Shown here piece by piece: positions 35,448 through 44,060 of a DNA stretch of 64,000 nucleotides. This stretch comes from Flavobacterium zhairuonense (lineage in GTDB: Bacteria; Bacteroidota; Bacteroidia; Flavobacteriales; Flavobacteriaceae), in NCBI RefSeq assembly GCF_004352915.1, contig NZ_SJSY01000073.1, positions 62,001 through 126,000 on the forward strand, in the 5' to 3' direction. How positions within the stretch are numbered: the first letter of the stretch is position 1; each line of letters begins with the position of its first letter. A model generated the notes under the pieces. It saw only the letters and a program-made list of their open reading frames with translations, did not search any database and had not been told where the DNA came from. A program made the translations under genes and the position numbers.

Positions 35448-36541
35448 AAATACTTTATGTTTGTTCTGAATTTTATGCTGGAATGATGCCTTTTGGTGCT
35501 ACCATAGTGAATACTATGCAAAAAAGCGAGCATGAAATTTTTGGTGTTTTTGTGTGCTCGCCTCAATGCAATTATAGAAATTCGGTAATAGACAACTATA
35601 ATGCCAATTTCATATTTATAGATACTCCAATGGATAAGATCCGCCGAGGATATTTTAGATTATTCGGTTTTCCGATAATTAAAGCTATAAAGAAAATTTG
35701 TAGAGAGAATGAAATTGATGCTATTCATTTGTTGACAGAAGATAGTTCTCTGGCTTATTTTATTAAATCAATGAATTATAAATTAAGAATTTATTATACT
35801 GTTCATGATTTAAAGCAACATGAAAGCAAACCTAAAAATTTTATAAAAAAAGCAGTAAATTATTTATTAGTAGAAAGAAGATCAAAATTCTTAATTAAGA
35901 ATATTGACCATCTTGTTACATGTAGTAAAGATCAATATAAAGAATTAATCAATACCTATAAGCAAAAAAAAGTGTATTACCATAATTTTCCCTCATTGGT
36001 AACTACATCTATTATAAATGGAAAGAAGCTTGTACCCGAACTAAAAAATATTAATAATTATATTCTTTTTTTTGGACGAATAGAATTATATAAAGGTATT
36101 GATATTTTATATGATGAATATTGTAAGAATAATTTATTGAGTACTAGGTCATTGGTGATAGCCGGTAGCGGAGGTGTTTATTTTAAAAGGGATGAAAATA
36201 AAGAAAATAATATCACGTTTATTAACCGTTATATTGACGACGAGGAATTGAACGACTTATTTAATGGTGCTCATAGTGTAATTTATCCTTATATCTCTGC
36301 AACACAGTCTGGTGTTTTGTCTTTAGCATATCATTTTAATAAACCTGTCATTGTATCCAATGTACCATTCTTCAGAGAATGCCTAACTGAGGGACAAACA
36401 GGTTACTCATTCGATATTAATAATCCTGCAACAATGGGAGAAATGTTTTCTAAGTTAGAAAATTTTGAATATCAGCAATCCGATTATTATAATATTGATA
36501 AATTACGCGAGCAATTAGATAAAATCTATAAATATGAATGA
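35444..36541 (+). CDS. Family 4-type glycosyltransferase
   Basis: A 365-residue GT-B retaining glycosyltransferase. The N-terminal Rossmann domain begins MKILYVCSEFYAGMMPFGA. The C-terminal domain carries ILFFGRIELYKGIDILYDEY, LVIAGSGGVYF and the donor-binding region SATQSGVLSLAYHFNKPVIVSNV, where the usual Glu-x7-Glu motif is replaced by a Gln/Ser-containing variant. It is coupled to both neighbours, overlapping the upstream gene by 4 bases and the downstream gene by 8. The sugar is not predictable. Confidence 0.87.
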   Translation: MKILYVCSEFYAGMMPFGATIVNTMQKSEHEIFGVFVCSPQCNYRNSVIDNYNANFIFIDTPMDKIRRGYFRLFGFPIIKAIKKICRENEIDAIHLLTEDSSLAYFIKSMNYKLRIYYTVHDLKQHESKPKNFIKKAVNYLLVERRSKFLIKNIDHLVTCSKDQYKELINTYKQKKVYYHNFPSLVTTSIINGKKLVPELKNINNYILFFGRIELYKGIDILYDEYCKNNLLSTRSLVIAGSGGVYFKRDENKENNITFINRYIDDEELNDLFNGAHSVIYPYISATQSGVLSLAYHFNKPVIVSNVPFFRECLTEGQTGYSFDINNPATMGEMFSKLENFEYQQSDYYNIDKLREQLDKIYKYE

Positions 36542-37592
36542 TTTAAGAAACAAATCAATTGCGTTAATAATTCCAGATTTTGATTTTGGAGGAGAAGAGA
36601 AACGTACAGTTTTCTTTGCTAATAATTATTTAAATTATTTTAAAGCTGTTTATCTTTTTGCTCCCGATGGGTTAAGTGTTCAATTATTGGACCCTAAAGT
36701 AAATTATATAGTTACTAATGTTCGCAATTACAGAAACCTGTTTTCAGTCTTAAAAAAAATTAAAAAAGAGAAGATAGATTTTCTTCAGGGACACAAAAGA
36801 GCAACTATGCCTTATTTATTAGCTTCTGAAAAGATTCTTAATACGGCAAGTATATTTAATTTTGATAATATTTATCTGAAATATAATAACATCTGTAAAT
36901 TCGTTACACCAAAACATGTAGTTTACCTTTCGGAAATTGTTAAAGATTATTATGCTTCCTATTATAAAAAGAATAGAAACACAACAATCAATATGGGTGG
37001 GGATTTTTATGAATGTATCCCTATGGATAAAATTCAAGACCTAAAAAAAGAGCTTGGAATTGAAAATCAGTTTATTTTGTTGAGTTTAGGACGTTTATCA
37101 GAGCAAAAGAACCATCAAAATTTAATTCAAGCACTGAGTGAATTAAAAAATGAAAATTTTATTTGTTTAATTGTGGGAGATGGTCCTTTGGAGGGAAAAA
37201 TAAAATTTCTAATTGAAAAATATAATATAGAAGATAAGGTAGTTCTTTTAGGTCATAGAACGGATGTTCAAAATTTGCTATCTATTTCAGATGTTTTGGT
37301 TCAGTCATCTATATTTGAAGGTTTTCCCAATGTGTTTATTGAAGCGACTTCAGTGGGATTGCCAATCATAGCAACCAATGTTGGATCTTCCAGGACTCTA
37401 GTTGAAAATAATGGCATTATTGTAATGCCTAATGATTATAAGGGACTTTCTGCTGCAATTCTTAATATGATTAATGAATATTCGTACTACAAAGAGAAAT
37501 CTGTAACATTAAAAGAGAGTAGTTTTTTTAAACAGTTTCACAAAGTTAATATGTTAGAAAATTACATTTCTTATTACAAATCTTTTAAATAG
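36534..37592 (+). CDS. Family 4 glycosyltransferase
   Basis: A 352-residue GT-B enzyme. Its acceptor domain begins SIALIIPDFDFGGEEKRT, with the Gly-Gly loop expected of the family. The donor domain shows FILLSLGRLSEQKNHQNLIQA, CLIVGDGPLEGKIK and the Glu-x7-Glu motif in SSIFEGFPNVFIEATSVGLP, whose two Glu bind the nucleotide sugar. It probably adds the last or second-last sugar of the unit. It overlaps the preceding gene by 8 bases and lies 45 bases before the WecG-like gene. Confidence 0.9.
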   Translation: MNDLRNKSIALIIPDFDFGGEEKRTVFFANNYLNYFKAVYLFAPDGLSVQLLDPKVNYIVTNVRNYRNLFSVLKKIKKEKIDFLQGHKRATMPYLLASEKILNTASIFNFDNIYLKYNNICKFVTPKHVVYLSEIVKDYYASYYKKNRNTTINMGGDFYECIPMDKIQDLKKELGIENQFILLSLGRLSEQKNHQNLIQALSELKNENFICLIVGDGPLEGKIKFLIEKYNIEDKVVLLGHRTDVQNLLSISDVLVQSSIFEGFPNVFIEATSVGLPIIATNVGSSRTLVENNGIIVMPNDYKGLSAAILNMINEYSYYKEKSVTLKESSFFKQFHKVNMLENYISYYKSFK

Positions 37593-37637
37593 AATAACGG
37601 AGAAATATTTTTTTGAAGTTGTATAACATAATAAATC

Positions 37638-38345
37638 ATGGAATATAAAAGCTGGAACGTAATAATAAAAAAGATTGCTAATTTCGAAATAAAAAAGGGG
37701 CTTACAACATTTGTTAATCCCTACTCCATGCTTTTATTGAAAGAAAGAAAAGATATTGCTGAAAAAATAGATTTTTGGCATATTGATGGCATTTCGTTAG
37801 TAAATAAACTAAACAGATATTATAAGCTAAAAAATAGTAGATTTAGTTTTGATGATACTTCTCTTGCTCCCATTGTGTTTAATCATTCAAAAGTTAATAA
37901 TCTTTCAATCGCAATAATAGGAACAGAAGAAGAGTATATCACTAAAGCAGTGCATGCAATTGAAAATAGATATAATGTAAAAATAGGATATTTTCGTAAT
38001 GGATATTTTAAAGACCAGGAAAGAGAGGATTGTATTGAATTAATTGTAAGAGAAAGATTTGATGTAGTTGTTTGTGGAATGGGGACTCCTAATCAGGAAA
38101 TGTTTTTAATTGATCTTAAAAATGCTGGTTGGGATGGCTATGGATATACTTGTGGTGGATATTTGCATCAGATTGCAAAAAAGAAAGATTATTACCCGGT
38201 TTTTTTTGATAAATTAAACATTCGCTGGATATATAGAATTATTGATCAACCTGAACTCTTTCAAAGATATCTAATTGACTATCCTAATTTTTTTTTAGAA
38301 TTAAATAAATTCAAAAAAAAATATAAAACAATTAAATCTTTATAA
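37638..38345 (+). CDS. WecG/TagA/CpsF-family glycosyltransferase
   Basis: A 235-residue GT26 enzyme, which in other loci transfers N-acetylmannosamine or N-acetylmannosaminuronate to a lipid-linked sugar. Visible family features are TTFVNPYSMLLLKER near the start, HIDGISLVNKLNRYY, the conserved CGMGTPNQEMFL near residue 155 and GYTCGGYLHQIAKKKDYYP. It is membrane-associated but has no helix. As in E. coli and Bacillus clusters, it likely adds the second sugar after the initiating phosphoglycosyltransferase encoded next. Confidence 0.9.
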   Translation: MEYKSWNVIIKKIANFEIKKGLTTFVNPYSMLLLKERKDIAEKIDFWHIDGISLVNKLNRYYKLKNSRFSFDDTSLAPIVFNHSKVNNLSIAIIGTEEEYITKAVHAIENRYNVKIGYFRNGYFKDQEREDCIELIVRERFDVVVCGMGTPNQEMFLIDLKNAGWDGYGYTCGGYLHQIAKKKDYYPVFFDKLNIRWIYRIIDQPELFQRYLIDYPNFFLELNKFKKKYKTIKSL

Positions 38346-38381
38346 TACACAATTTTATTTAACACAGCCGTTAATTCTTTT

Positions 38382-39800
38382 ATGAAAATTTTACAAGAAC
38401 TCTCAGAATATCGCTTTTCTCGTTATTTCAAAGTTATATTTTTGTTATGGGATGTAGTATTATTGAATACAGCAATCGTTCTTTCGGCATTATTGCGATT
38501 TGGAACTTTAGATAAGCTATTTTTAAAGGAAGTACAGACTATTTCTTTGTTAGGTAATCTAATATGGATTGGACTTTTGCTGTACAAAGATTCTTTTAGG
38601 ATTGTTAGGGTTGAACCTATTGAATCGATATTAAAAAGAACTATTAAGAAGGTAATTATTCATATAGCTATAACAGCCTTTTTTGTTGTTGTTTTAAAGT
38701 ATAGTGATATTTCTAGATTGCGTTTGACTTATTTTTATTGCATTTTCTTTGGATTGTTGCTGATATCTAGATATTTATCTATGAAACTTCTGAAGTATAT
38801 CAGGACTAAAGGGTATAATTTTAGAAGTTTTATTATTATTGGTGCAAATGACACAGGTGAACGCATGCGCAGAATTTTAGCTAAGGATTTAACTTTTGGT
38901 TACCGTTTTCTAGGTTTTTTTGATGAAAAAGTAGATCCATTTGCCTTTATTTCACATCCTATCCTAGGTGGGTTTGATCAGATTGAAGAATTTATTATAA
39001 GTGAAGAGGTCGATGAAATGTATGTAGCACTACACATTGATAATATTGCGGTAATAAATCAATTAGTGAAAATTTGCGAACAGCATATGGTTCGAATCAA
39101 ATTTATACCAGACTTTCAATTGTATACAAAGTCTAATAAGGTAGAGATGACTTTTTATGAGAACACTCCGGTCTTGATGTTTCGTAGAGAGCCTTTAGAA
39201 GCAGCCGTGAATCGTTTTTTAAAGAAAGTCTTTGATATTTGTTTTTCTTTGTTTGTTTTAGTATTTATATTTCCTTGGTTGTTTCCTATAATCATGCTTA
39301 TTATAAAATTTGAATCCCCAGGGCCTGTCTTTTTTAAACAGGAACGATCTGGTAGAGATAATAGATCTTTTACGTGCTTAAAATTTAGAAGTATGCGTCT
39401 AAATGTAGCTGCAGACAGTAAGCAAGCTGTGAAAGGTGATAGTCGAGTTACTAGATTTGGCGCTTTTATGAGAAAAACAAGCATTGATGAACTTCCTCAG
39501 TTTTTTAATGTATTTTTTGGGGATATGTCAGTTGTTGGACCACGACCTCATATGGTTAATCATACTAAGCAATACAGCGAGTTAATTAATAATTATTTGG
39601 TTCGTCAGTATGCAAAACCTGGTATAACCGGATGGGCGCAGGTTAATGGATTCCGAGGCGAAACCAGACAACTTGTAGATATGGAGAATAGAGTTGAATA
39701 TGATATTTGGTATATCGAAAATTGGAGTTTGCTTCTCGACATTAAAATAATAATAAAAACTGTATTTAATGTGTTTAAAGGTGAGGAAAATGCCTTTTAA
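38382..39800 (+). CDS. Initiating undecaprenyl-phosphate phosphoglycosyltransferase (WcaJ-like)
   Basis: A 472-residue polytopic enzyme that starts repeat-unit assembly by moving hexose-1-phosphate from a UDP-sugar to undecaprenyl phosphate. The N-terminal half has four helices and a CoA-binding-like Rossmann domain (SFIIIGANDTGERMRRI). A fifth hydrophobic segment (FSLFVLVFIFPWLFPIIMLI) leads into the catalytic domain with KFRSMRLN, TSIDELPQFFNVFFGDMSVV with the following GPRPH, and KPGITGWAQVNGFRGE. The architecture is that of WcaJ/EpsE-type enzymes; glucose or galactose is the usual sugar. Confidence 0.93.
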   Translation: MKILQELSEYRFSRYFKVIFLLWDVVLLNTAIVLSALLRFGTLDKLFLKEVQTISLLGNLIWIGLLLYKDSFRIVRVEPIESILKRTIKKVIIHIAITAFFVVVLKYSDISRLRLTYFYCIFFGLLLISRYLSMKLLKYIRTKGYNFRSFIIIGANDTGERMRRILAKDLTFGYRFLGFFDEKVDPFAFISHPILGGFDQIEEFIISEEVDEMYVALHIDNIAVINQLVKICEQHMVRIKFIPDFQLYTKSNKVEMTFYENTPVLMFRREPLEAAVNRFLKKVFDICFSLFVLVFIFPWLFPIIMLIIKFESPGPVFFKQERSGRDNRSFTCLKFRSMRLNVAADSKQAVKGDSRVTRFGAFMRKTSIDELPQFFNVFFGDMSVVGPRPHMVNHTKQYSELINNYLVRQYAKPGITGWAQVNGFRGETRQLVDMENRVEYDIWYIENWSLLLDIKIIIKTVFNVFKGEENAF

Positions 39801-39810
39801 GCTTTTCCTC
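39782..39810 (+). terminator. Weak hairpin at the end of the phosphoglycosyltransferase gene
   Basis: GAGGAAAA (39783-39790) and TTTTCCTC (39803-39810) form an 8-bp stem that overlaps the stop codon and is followed by a T-rich stretch. Modest candidate terminator upstream of the wza promoter. Confidence 0.35.
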
Positions 39811-39879
39811 TGAATTTTTCATATTTTAAAATTATCTCAAACTTGTATTTTATAAGCTTAGTGCTTTTTTTTTAATCCT

Positions 39880-39887
39880 TATATTTG
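39880..39887 (+). promoter_or_regulatory. Candidate promoter -7 box for wza-wzc
   Basis: TATATTTG matches TAnnTTTG, 20 bases before the wza ATG. It would let the export and kinase genes be transcribed apart from the sugar-assembly genes. Confidence 0.45.
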
Positions 39888-39907
39888 CCCCGTAAATTGT
39901 AGACCTA

Positions 39908-40699
39908 ATGAAATTGAATTCTTCCTTTTTTATGAAAGTAGTTGGTTTTTTATTGCTTTTATTTTTGTGTTTTTCCTGTGGATCTAAAAAAGATGTAGTG
40001 TATTATCAAAATATTGATGGAATGACTGCACAACAAAATCCAATTTCTTATGAGATTAAACTTCAGCCAGATGATTTACTGATGATTCTGGTGTCTGCTG
40101 ATGATCCCGAAGTTGCAATTCCTTTTAATCTTAGAACGTATAGTACAACAAACAATAGTAGGCTTGATATTACTAGAGGACAAGAAACAGTACAATTATA
40201 TTTAGTTGATCAAAATGGTTATATTGAATTTCCTGTTTTGGGAAAACTAAAAGTTAGCGGATTAACTCGTACAGAGGTTCTTAAATTGTTGCAAGATAAA
40301 ATTAGTGCCTACATAAAGAATCCAATCATTAACCTCCGAATTATGAATTTTAAAATTTCTTTGCAAGGAGAGGTTAACCTACCAGGTACATATCCAATTG
40401 CTTCAGAAAGGGTGACTTTGATTGAGGCCTTGAGTATGGCAAAAGATTTGACAATTTATGGGCGTAGGAATAACATATTGGTGATCAGAGAAATTAATGG
40501 TGTGAAATCATACAATAGAGTAGATATTACAAAATCTGATTTTATAAATTCACCATTTTACTATTTGGCCCAAAATGACGTTGTGTATGTCGAGCCAAAT
40601 AGTACTAGAGTAAATTCTTCTGCTGTTGGTCCAAATACTTCTGTAATTATATCAGCGATTTCTATCTTAGTGTCGCTATCTGTCCTAATCTTTAAATAA
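39908..40699 (+). CDS. wza: Wza-type polysaccharide export lipoprotein
   Basis: A 263-residue outer-membrane lipoprotein that forms the export channel. The signal ends in LCFSC, with the lipidated Cys after a strong hydrophobic core (VVGFLLLLFLCF). The Poly_export domain is seen in YEIKLQPDDLLMILVSADDPE and the following VDQNGYIEFPVLGKLKVSGLT; an SLBB domain follows in FKISLQGEVNLPGTYPIAS and the region up to YVEPNSTR. A single hydrophobic helix near the C-terminus (VIISAISILVSLSVLIF) is a Bacteroidota-type ending. An internal ATG at 39932 is an alternative start; both give a lipoprotein. It pairs with wzc 14 bases downstream. Confidence 0.9.
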   Translation: MKLNSSFFMKVVGFLLLLFLCFSCGSKKDVVYYQNIDGMTAQQNPISYEIKLQPDDLLMILVSADDPEVAIPFNLRTYSTTNNSRLDITRGQETVQLYLVDQNGYIEFPVLGKLKVSGLTRTEVLKLLQDKISAYIKNPIINLRIMNFKISLQGEVNLPGTYPIASERVTLIEALSMAKDLTIYGRRNNILVIREINGVKSYNRVDITKSDFINSPFYYLAQNDVVYVEPNSTRVNSSAVGPNTSVIISAISILVSLSVLIFK

Positions 40700-40713
40700 A
40701 ATAGAAATAGAAA

Positions 40714-43104
40714 ATGCAAAAGCAAAATTTTTATAATGATGTAATTGATGATGAAATCGAGGATATTAATTTAAGAGATCAGTTAGATAAATATTTAATT
40801 CATTGGCGTTGGTTTTTAGTGAGTGTTGTAATTGGTCTAATTTTAGCGTTTATTTACTTACGTTATACTACGCCAAGTTATGAAGCTACAACTTCTATCT
40901 TGGTGAAGGACGAAAAAAAAGGAGGGATGCTTTCAGAATTATCTGCTTTTGCTGACCTAGGTTTAGGTGGAAGCATGATGAAGAATAATGTTGACAATGA
41001 AGTAGAAATTTTAAAGTCTAGAACTTTAGTTGAAAGTACAATCAAAAAACTAAATCTTAACGTTGGGCTTTTTGTAGAAGGAAAAGTGGTAGATCGTGAC
41101 ATTTATTTAGAGAGTCCAATCAGCGCTCATTTTATTAATAAAACAGTTTTGTTTGATGAAGCAAAAATTATTTTGAATTGTAAGCTATTAAATGCAAATA
41201 CTTTTTCGCTCGAGAATGAAGTCGATGATAAAGAGGTGTTTATTTTGTCTCCAAAAAGAGAATTTGTATTTGGAGAAAAAATTGCTACAAAAATAGGTAC
41301 TTTGATTGTTCTCAAAACTGTATTTTATGGTAAAAATCATACTGGTAGATTCAAATCTATACGCATTGTTATTGATCCATTGGATGAATTAACAGAAAGT
41401 TTTAGAGAAAAATTAAAAGTTGAGTCTATTAGTAAAACGAGTAGCGTCGTAAATGTTTCGATTTCAGATCCTGTTGCTAAAAAAGCAGAAGATTTTTTAG
41501 ATAGTATGATTGAGATCTACAATGAAGATGCCGCAGAAGATAAAAATTTCATTTCAGAAAATACTTCAAAGTTTATTGCCAGTAGATTGGCATTAATTGC
41601 CCAAGAATTAGATGGAGTAGAGCAGGATGTAGAAGTATTCAAAAAAACAAATAAACTTACAGATATCGAATCTGAAGCAAAGCTTTTTATTGAAGGTTCA
41701 ACGGAATATGATAAAAAAGGAGTGGAAACTGAAATTCAATTGAATGTTGTTTCTTCACTTTTGGATTTCATGAAAAAAAGCACAAATTCAGATTTGTTGC
41801 CTTCTAACATGATTTCTGATAATAATGATGCAAGTGGTTTGATTTCATCATATAACCAGTTAGTTTTAGATCGTAATAGAATTTTAAAATCGGCTACGGA
41901 AGAAAATCCATCTGTTGTGAAGTTGGATCAGCAAATTACTTCATTAAAGTCAAATGTTGCTGCTAGTTTAAGACGTATGCAGGCTAATTTGCAGATTCAA
42001 AATCGTGATATCAAAAGTCAGGAAAGTCTTTTGAATAATAAAATTGGTAAAATTCCAGTTCAGGAACGTCAATTTAGAGTAATCGCGAGACAGCAAAAAG
42101 TTAAGGAGGAATTATATTTATATTTACTTCAAAAGCGTGAAGAAACTGCAATTTCATTATCAGCAACAGAGCCTAATGCTCGTGTAATTGATGCGGGAAA
42201 AGCAGAGAAAAAACCAATCAGCCCAAAGAAAAAAATTATTTATTTGGCAGGAATGCTTTTAGGGTTATTAGTTCCATTTGGTTTTATTTATGGAAATGAC
42301 CTTCTTGATACAAAAATCAAAAGTAAATTGGATCTTGAAGGAAAAACTCAAATTCCATTTATTGGAGACGTGCCAACTTCAGATGATATTGCTGAATTGA
42401 TTAAATCAGAAAGTAGAACAAGTTCTGCTGAAGCGATTCGTATTGTAAGGACTAACTTGGAGTTCATGTTGACAAAGGTTCCGGACGGAATCGCAAAAAC
42501 TATTTTTGTGACTTCTACTTTTCCTTCTGAAGGTAAAACTTTTATATCTGTAAACTTGGCAGCAACTTTTGCTTTGTCTGGAAGAAGAGTTTTGTTAATT
42601 GGTTCGGATATTAGAAATCCTAAATTTGGTGAATACATAAATGTGCCAGGTGTAGGTTTGACTAATTATTTGTCTTCAACAGATAAAGATGTACGAGATT
42701 ATATCATCAAACATGAAGGATACAAGAATTTCTTTATTCTGCCTTCTGGTGTAATTCCGCCAAATCCGGCTGAGTTGTTGATGAGTAATAAAGTGGATCA
42801 GCTTTTTGAAGAACTTAAAAAAGAGTACGATTATATTATTGTAGATACCGCTCCGGTTAGTTTGGTTACAGATACGTTATTAATCGCTAAAAATGCTGAT
42901 ACATTTGTATATGTAATGCGTGCTAATGTTTTAGAGAAACGTATGCTGAATATTGCCAATACATTCTATAAAGAAAAGAAATTACCTAATATGTGTATTG
43001 TACTTAATGATACCGACTCTACAAAAGGTTATGGCTATGGTTATGGCTATGGTGTTAGAGTAGAGAAAAAACCATGGTACAAAAGAATAATCTCTAAAAA
43101 ATAA
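40714..43104 (+). CDS. wzc: Wzc-type tyrosine autokinase and chain-length regulator
   Basis: A 796-residue inner-membrane protein that controls polymerisation and export. Helix 1 (WRWFLVSVVIGLILAFIYL) and helix 2 (IIYLAGMLLGLLVPFGFIYG, about residue 510) frame a large periplasmic Wzz/GNVR part with coiled coil. The cytoplasmic BY-kinase has Walker A STFPSEGKTF, Walker A' VLLIGSDIRNPK and Walker B YDYIIVDTAPV. The C-terminus holds the tyrosine cluster GYGYGYGYG, the autophosphorylation site. The phosphatase gene opposite (43177-43920) is the expected partner. The pair is ended by a 20-bp perfect hairpin. Confidence 0.95.
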   Translation: MQKQNFYNDVIDDEIEDINLRDQLDKYLIHWRWFLVSVVIGLILAFIYLRYTTPSYEATTSILVKDEKKGGMLSELSAFADLGLGGSMMKNNVDNEVEILKSRTLVESTIKKLNLNVGLFVEGKVVDRDIYLESPISAHFINKTVLFDEAKIILNCKLLNANTFSLENEVDDKEVFILSPKREFVFGEKIATKIGTLIVLKTVFYGKNHTGRFKSIRIVIDPLDELTESFREKLKVESISKTSSVVNVSISDPVAKKAEDFLDSMIEIYNEDAAEDKNFISENTSKFIASRLALIAQELDGVEQDVEVFKKTNKLTDIESEAKLFIEGSTEYDKKGVETEIQLNVVSSLLDFMKKSTNSDLLPSNMISDNNDASGLISSYNQLVLDRNRILKSATEENPSVVKLDQQITSLKSNVAASLRRMQANLQIQNRDIKSQESLLNNKIGKIPVQERQFRVIARQQKVKEELYLYLLQKREETAISLSATEPNARVIDAGKAEKKPISPKKKIIYLAGMLLGLLVPFGFIYGNDLLDTKIKSKLDLEGKTQIPFIGDVPTSDDIAELIKSESRTSSAEAIRIVRTNLEFMLTKVPDGIAKTIFVTSTFPSEGKTFISVNLAATFALSGRRVLLIGSDIRNPKFGEYINVPGVGLTNYLSSTDKDVRDYIIKHEGYKNFFILPSGVIPPNPAELLMSNKVDQLFEELKKEYDYIIVDTAPVSLVTDTLLIAKNADTFVYVMRANVLEKRMLNIANTFYKEKKLPNMCIVLNDTDSTKGYGYGYGYGVRVEKKPWYKRIISKK

Positions 43105-43115
43105 AAAGAGATTTT

Positions 43116-43159
43116 CATAAAGAAAAACGGCTCAAGTAATTGAGCCGTTTTTCTTTATG
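43116..43159. terminator. Strong bidirectional terminator
   Basis: A 20-bp perfect stem (43116-43135 with 43140-43159) with a 4-base loop, A-rich on one side and T-rich on the other, between convergent wzc and the phosphatase gene. Confidence 0.9.
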
Positions 43160-43176
43160 CAATATTTTAGATTAGA

Positions 43177-43920
43177 TTAAAACTTGAAGAACTGGTTATT
43201 TGCAATAATGTCCTTTAGAGCTTTAATGTTATTATTGTCAATTTTTAGTTTTTGACCGAAAGATGCGATATGATTATTATGGTGGACATCTGTTCCAACA
43301 AAATCATACATTCCTTTTTTAAGAAGCTCGTCTGCTACTTTCGTGATTTCAGCACCATAATATCCAACTGTCGCCAATAAATTAAGTTGAAACATACAGC
43401 CGGCTTTTTTTAATTTATCATACTCATTAAAATTTTTATGATAAAATAAATAGCGTTCTGGATGCGCGAGAACTGGAATATAGCCTGCAACTTGAAGATC
43501 AAAAAGAATCTTGTACAATTGGACAGGTGCATTCATATATGACATTTCAACTAAAACATAATTGTCTTTCAATGTCAAAAGTTTTTCGTTCTGAAAATGA
43601 CTTTCAAACCAATCATCCATGAAATATTCTGCGGCAGCTTTAAAAGATGTTTTAATATTCTCAGCTTCTAACAAAATTTGAGTTTCTTGCTGTTTGGCAA
43701 TAATTTCTTCGGGCGAATTATTCCAAATATAGTGGCTAATATGTGGCGTTGCAATAAATTGAACAACACCCATTTCCTGAAAAGACTTGGCAAGTTTGCT
43801 AGTGTCTGCTATTGTTTTGGCACCATCATCAATTCCGGGTAATAGATGTGAATGAATATCAACATAATTTCCGGCTAGAAGGTCCTTTAAATACGGTTTT
43901 GATTTTAAGAATGATAACAT
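43177..43920 (-). CDS. CpsB/CapC-type tyrosine-protein phosphatase
   Basis: A 247-residue manganese-dependent phosphatase of the PHP family that removes phosphate from the Wzc tyrosine cluster. Metal ligands are visible in YVDIHSHLLPGIDDGAKT (His-x-His), in EMSY-like and AHPERYLFYH segments, and in GTDVHHNNHIASF near the C-terminus. It is encoded opposite wzc and converges on it, so it could be regulated separately, with a TACTTTTG -7 box (43925-43932) directly upstream of the ATG. If that box is used, the leader is very short. An alternative low-molecular-weight phosphatase is not in the window. Confidence 0.92.
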   Translation of the reverse strand: MLSFLKSKPYLKDLLAGNYVDIHSHLLPGIDDGAKTIADTSKLAKSFQEMGVVQFIATPHISHYIWNNSPEEIIAKQQETQILLEAENIKTSFKAAAEYFMDDWFESHFQNEKLLTLKDNYVLVEMSYMNAPVQLYKILFDLQVAGYIPVLAHPERYLFYHKNFNEYDKLKKAGCMFQLNLLATVGYYGAEITKVADELLKKGMYDFVGTDVHHNNHIASFGQKLKIDNNNIKALKDIIANNQFFKF

Positions 43921-43924
43921 GCTG

Positions 43925-43932
43925 CAAAAGTA
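43925..43932 (-). promoter_or_regulatory. Candidate promoter -7 box for the phosphatase gene
   Basis: TACTTTTG on the minus strand, ending 4 bases before the ATG. If used, the transcript would start at or inside the start codon, giving an almost leaderless message. Confidence 0.35.
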
Positions 43933-44060
43933 AGTAAACTACTGTATATTTTACATGATAAAAGGTGAACTTTTTAGTACAGATGAATTTTGAATGGTAA
44001 TCTAATTTTTCTATCTCAACTATTAGTTTATATTTGTTTCTGATAATAATTTAATGATTT

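Noticed and set aside
39155..39484. Minus-strand frame of 109 codons inside the phosphoglycosyltransferase gene
   Set aside because: It mirrors conserved catalytic codons of the plus-strand gene and has no independent start context.
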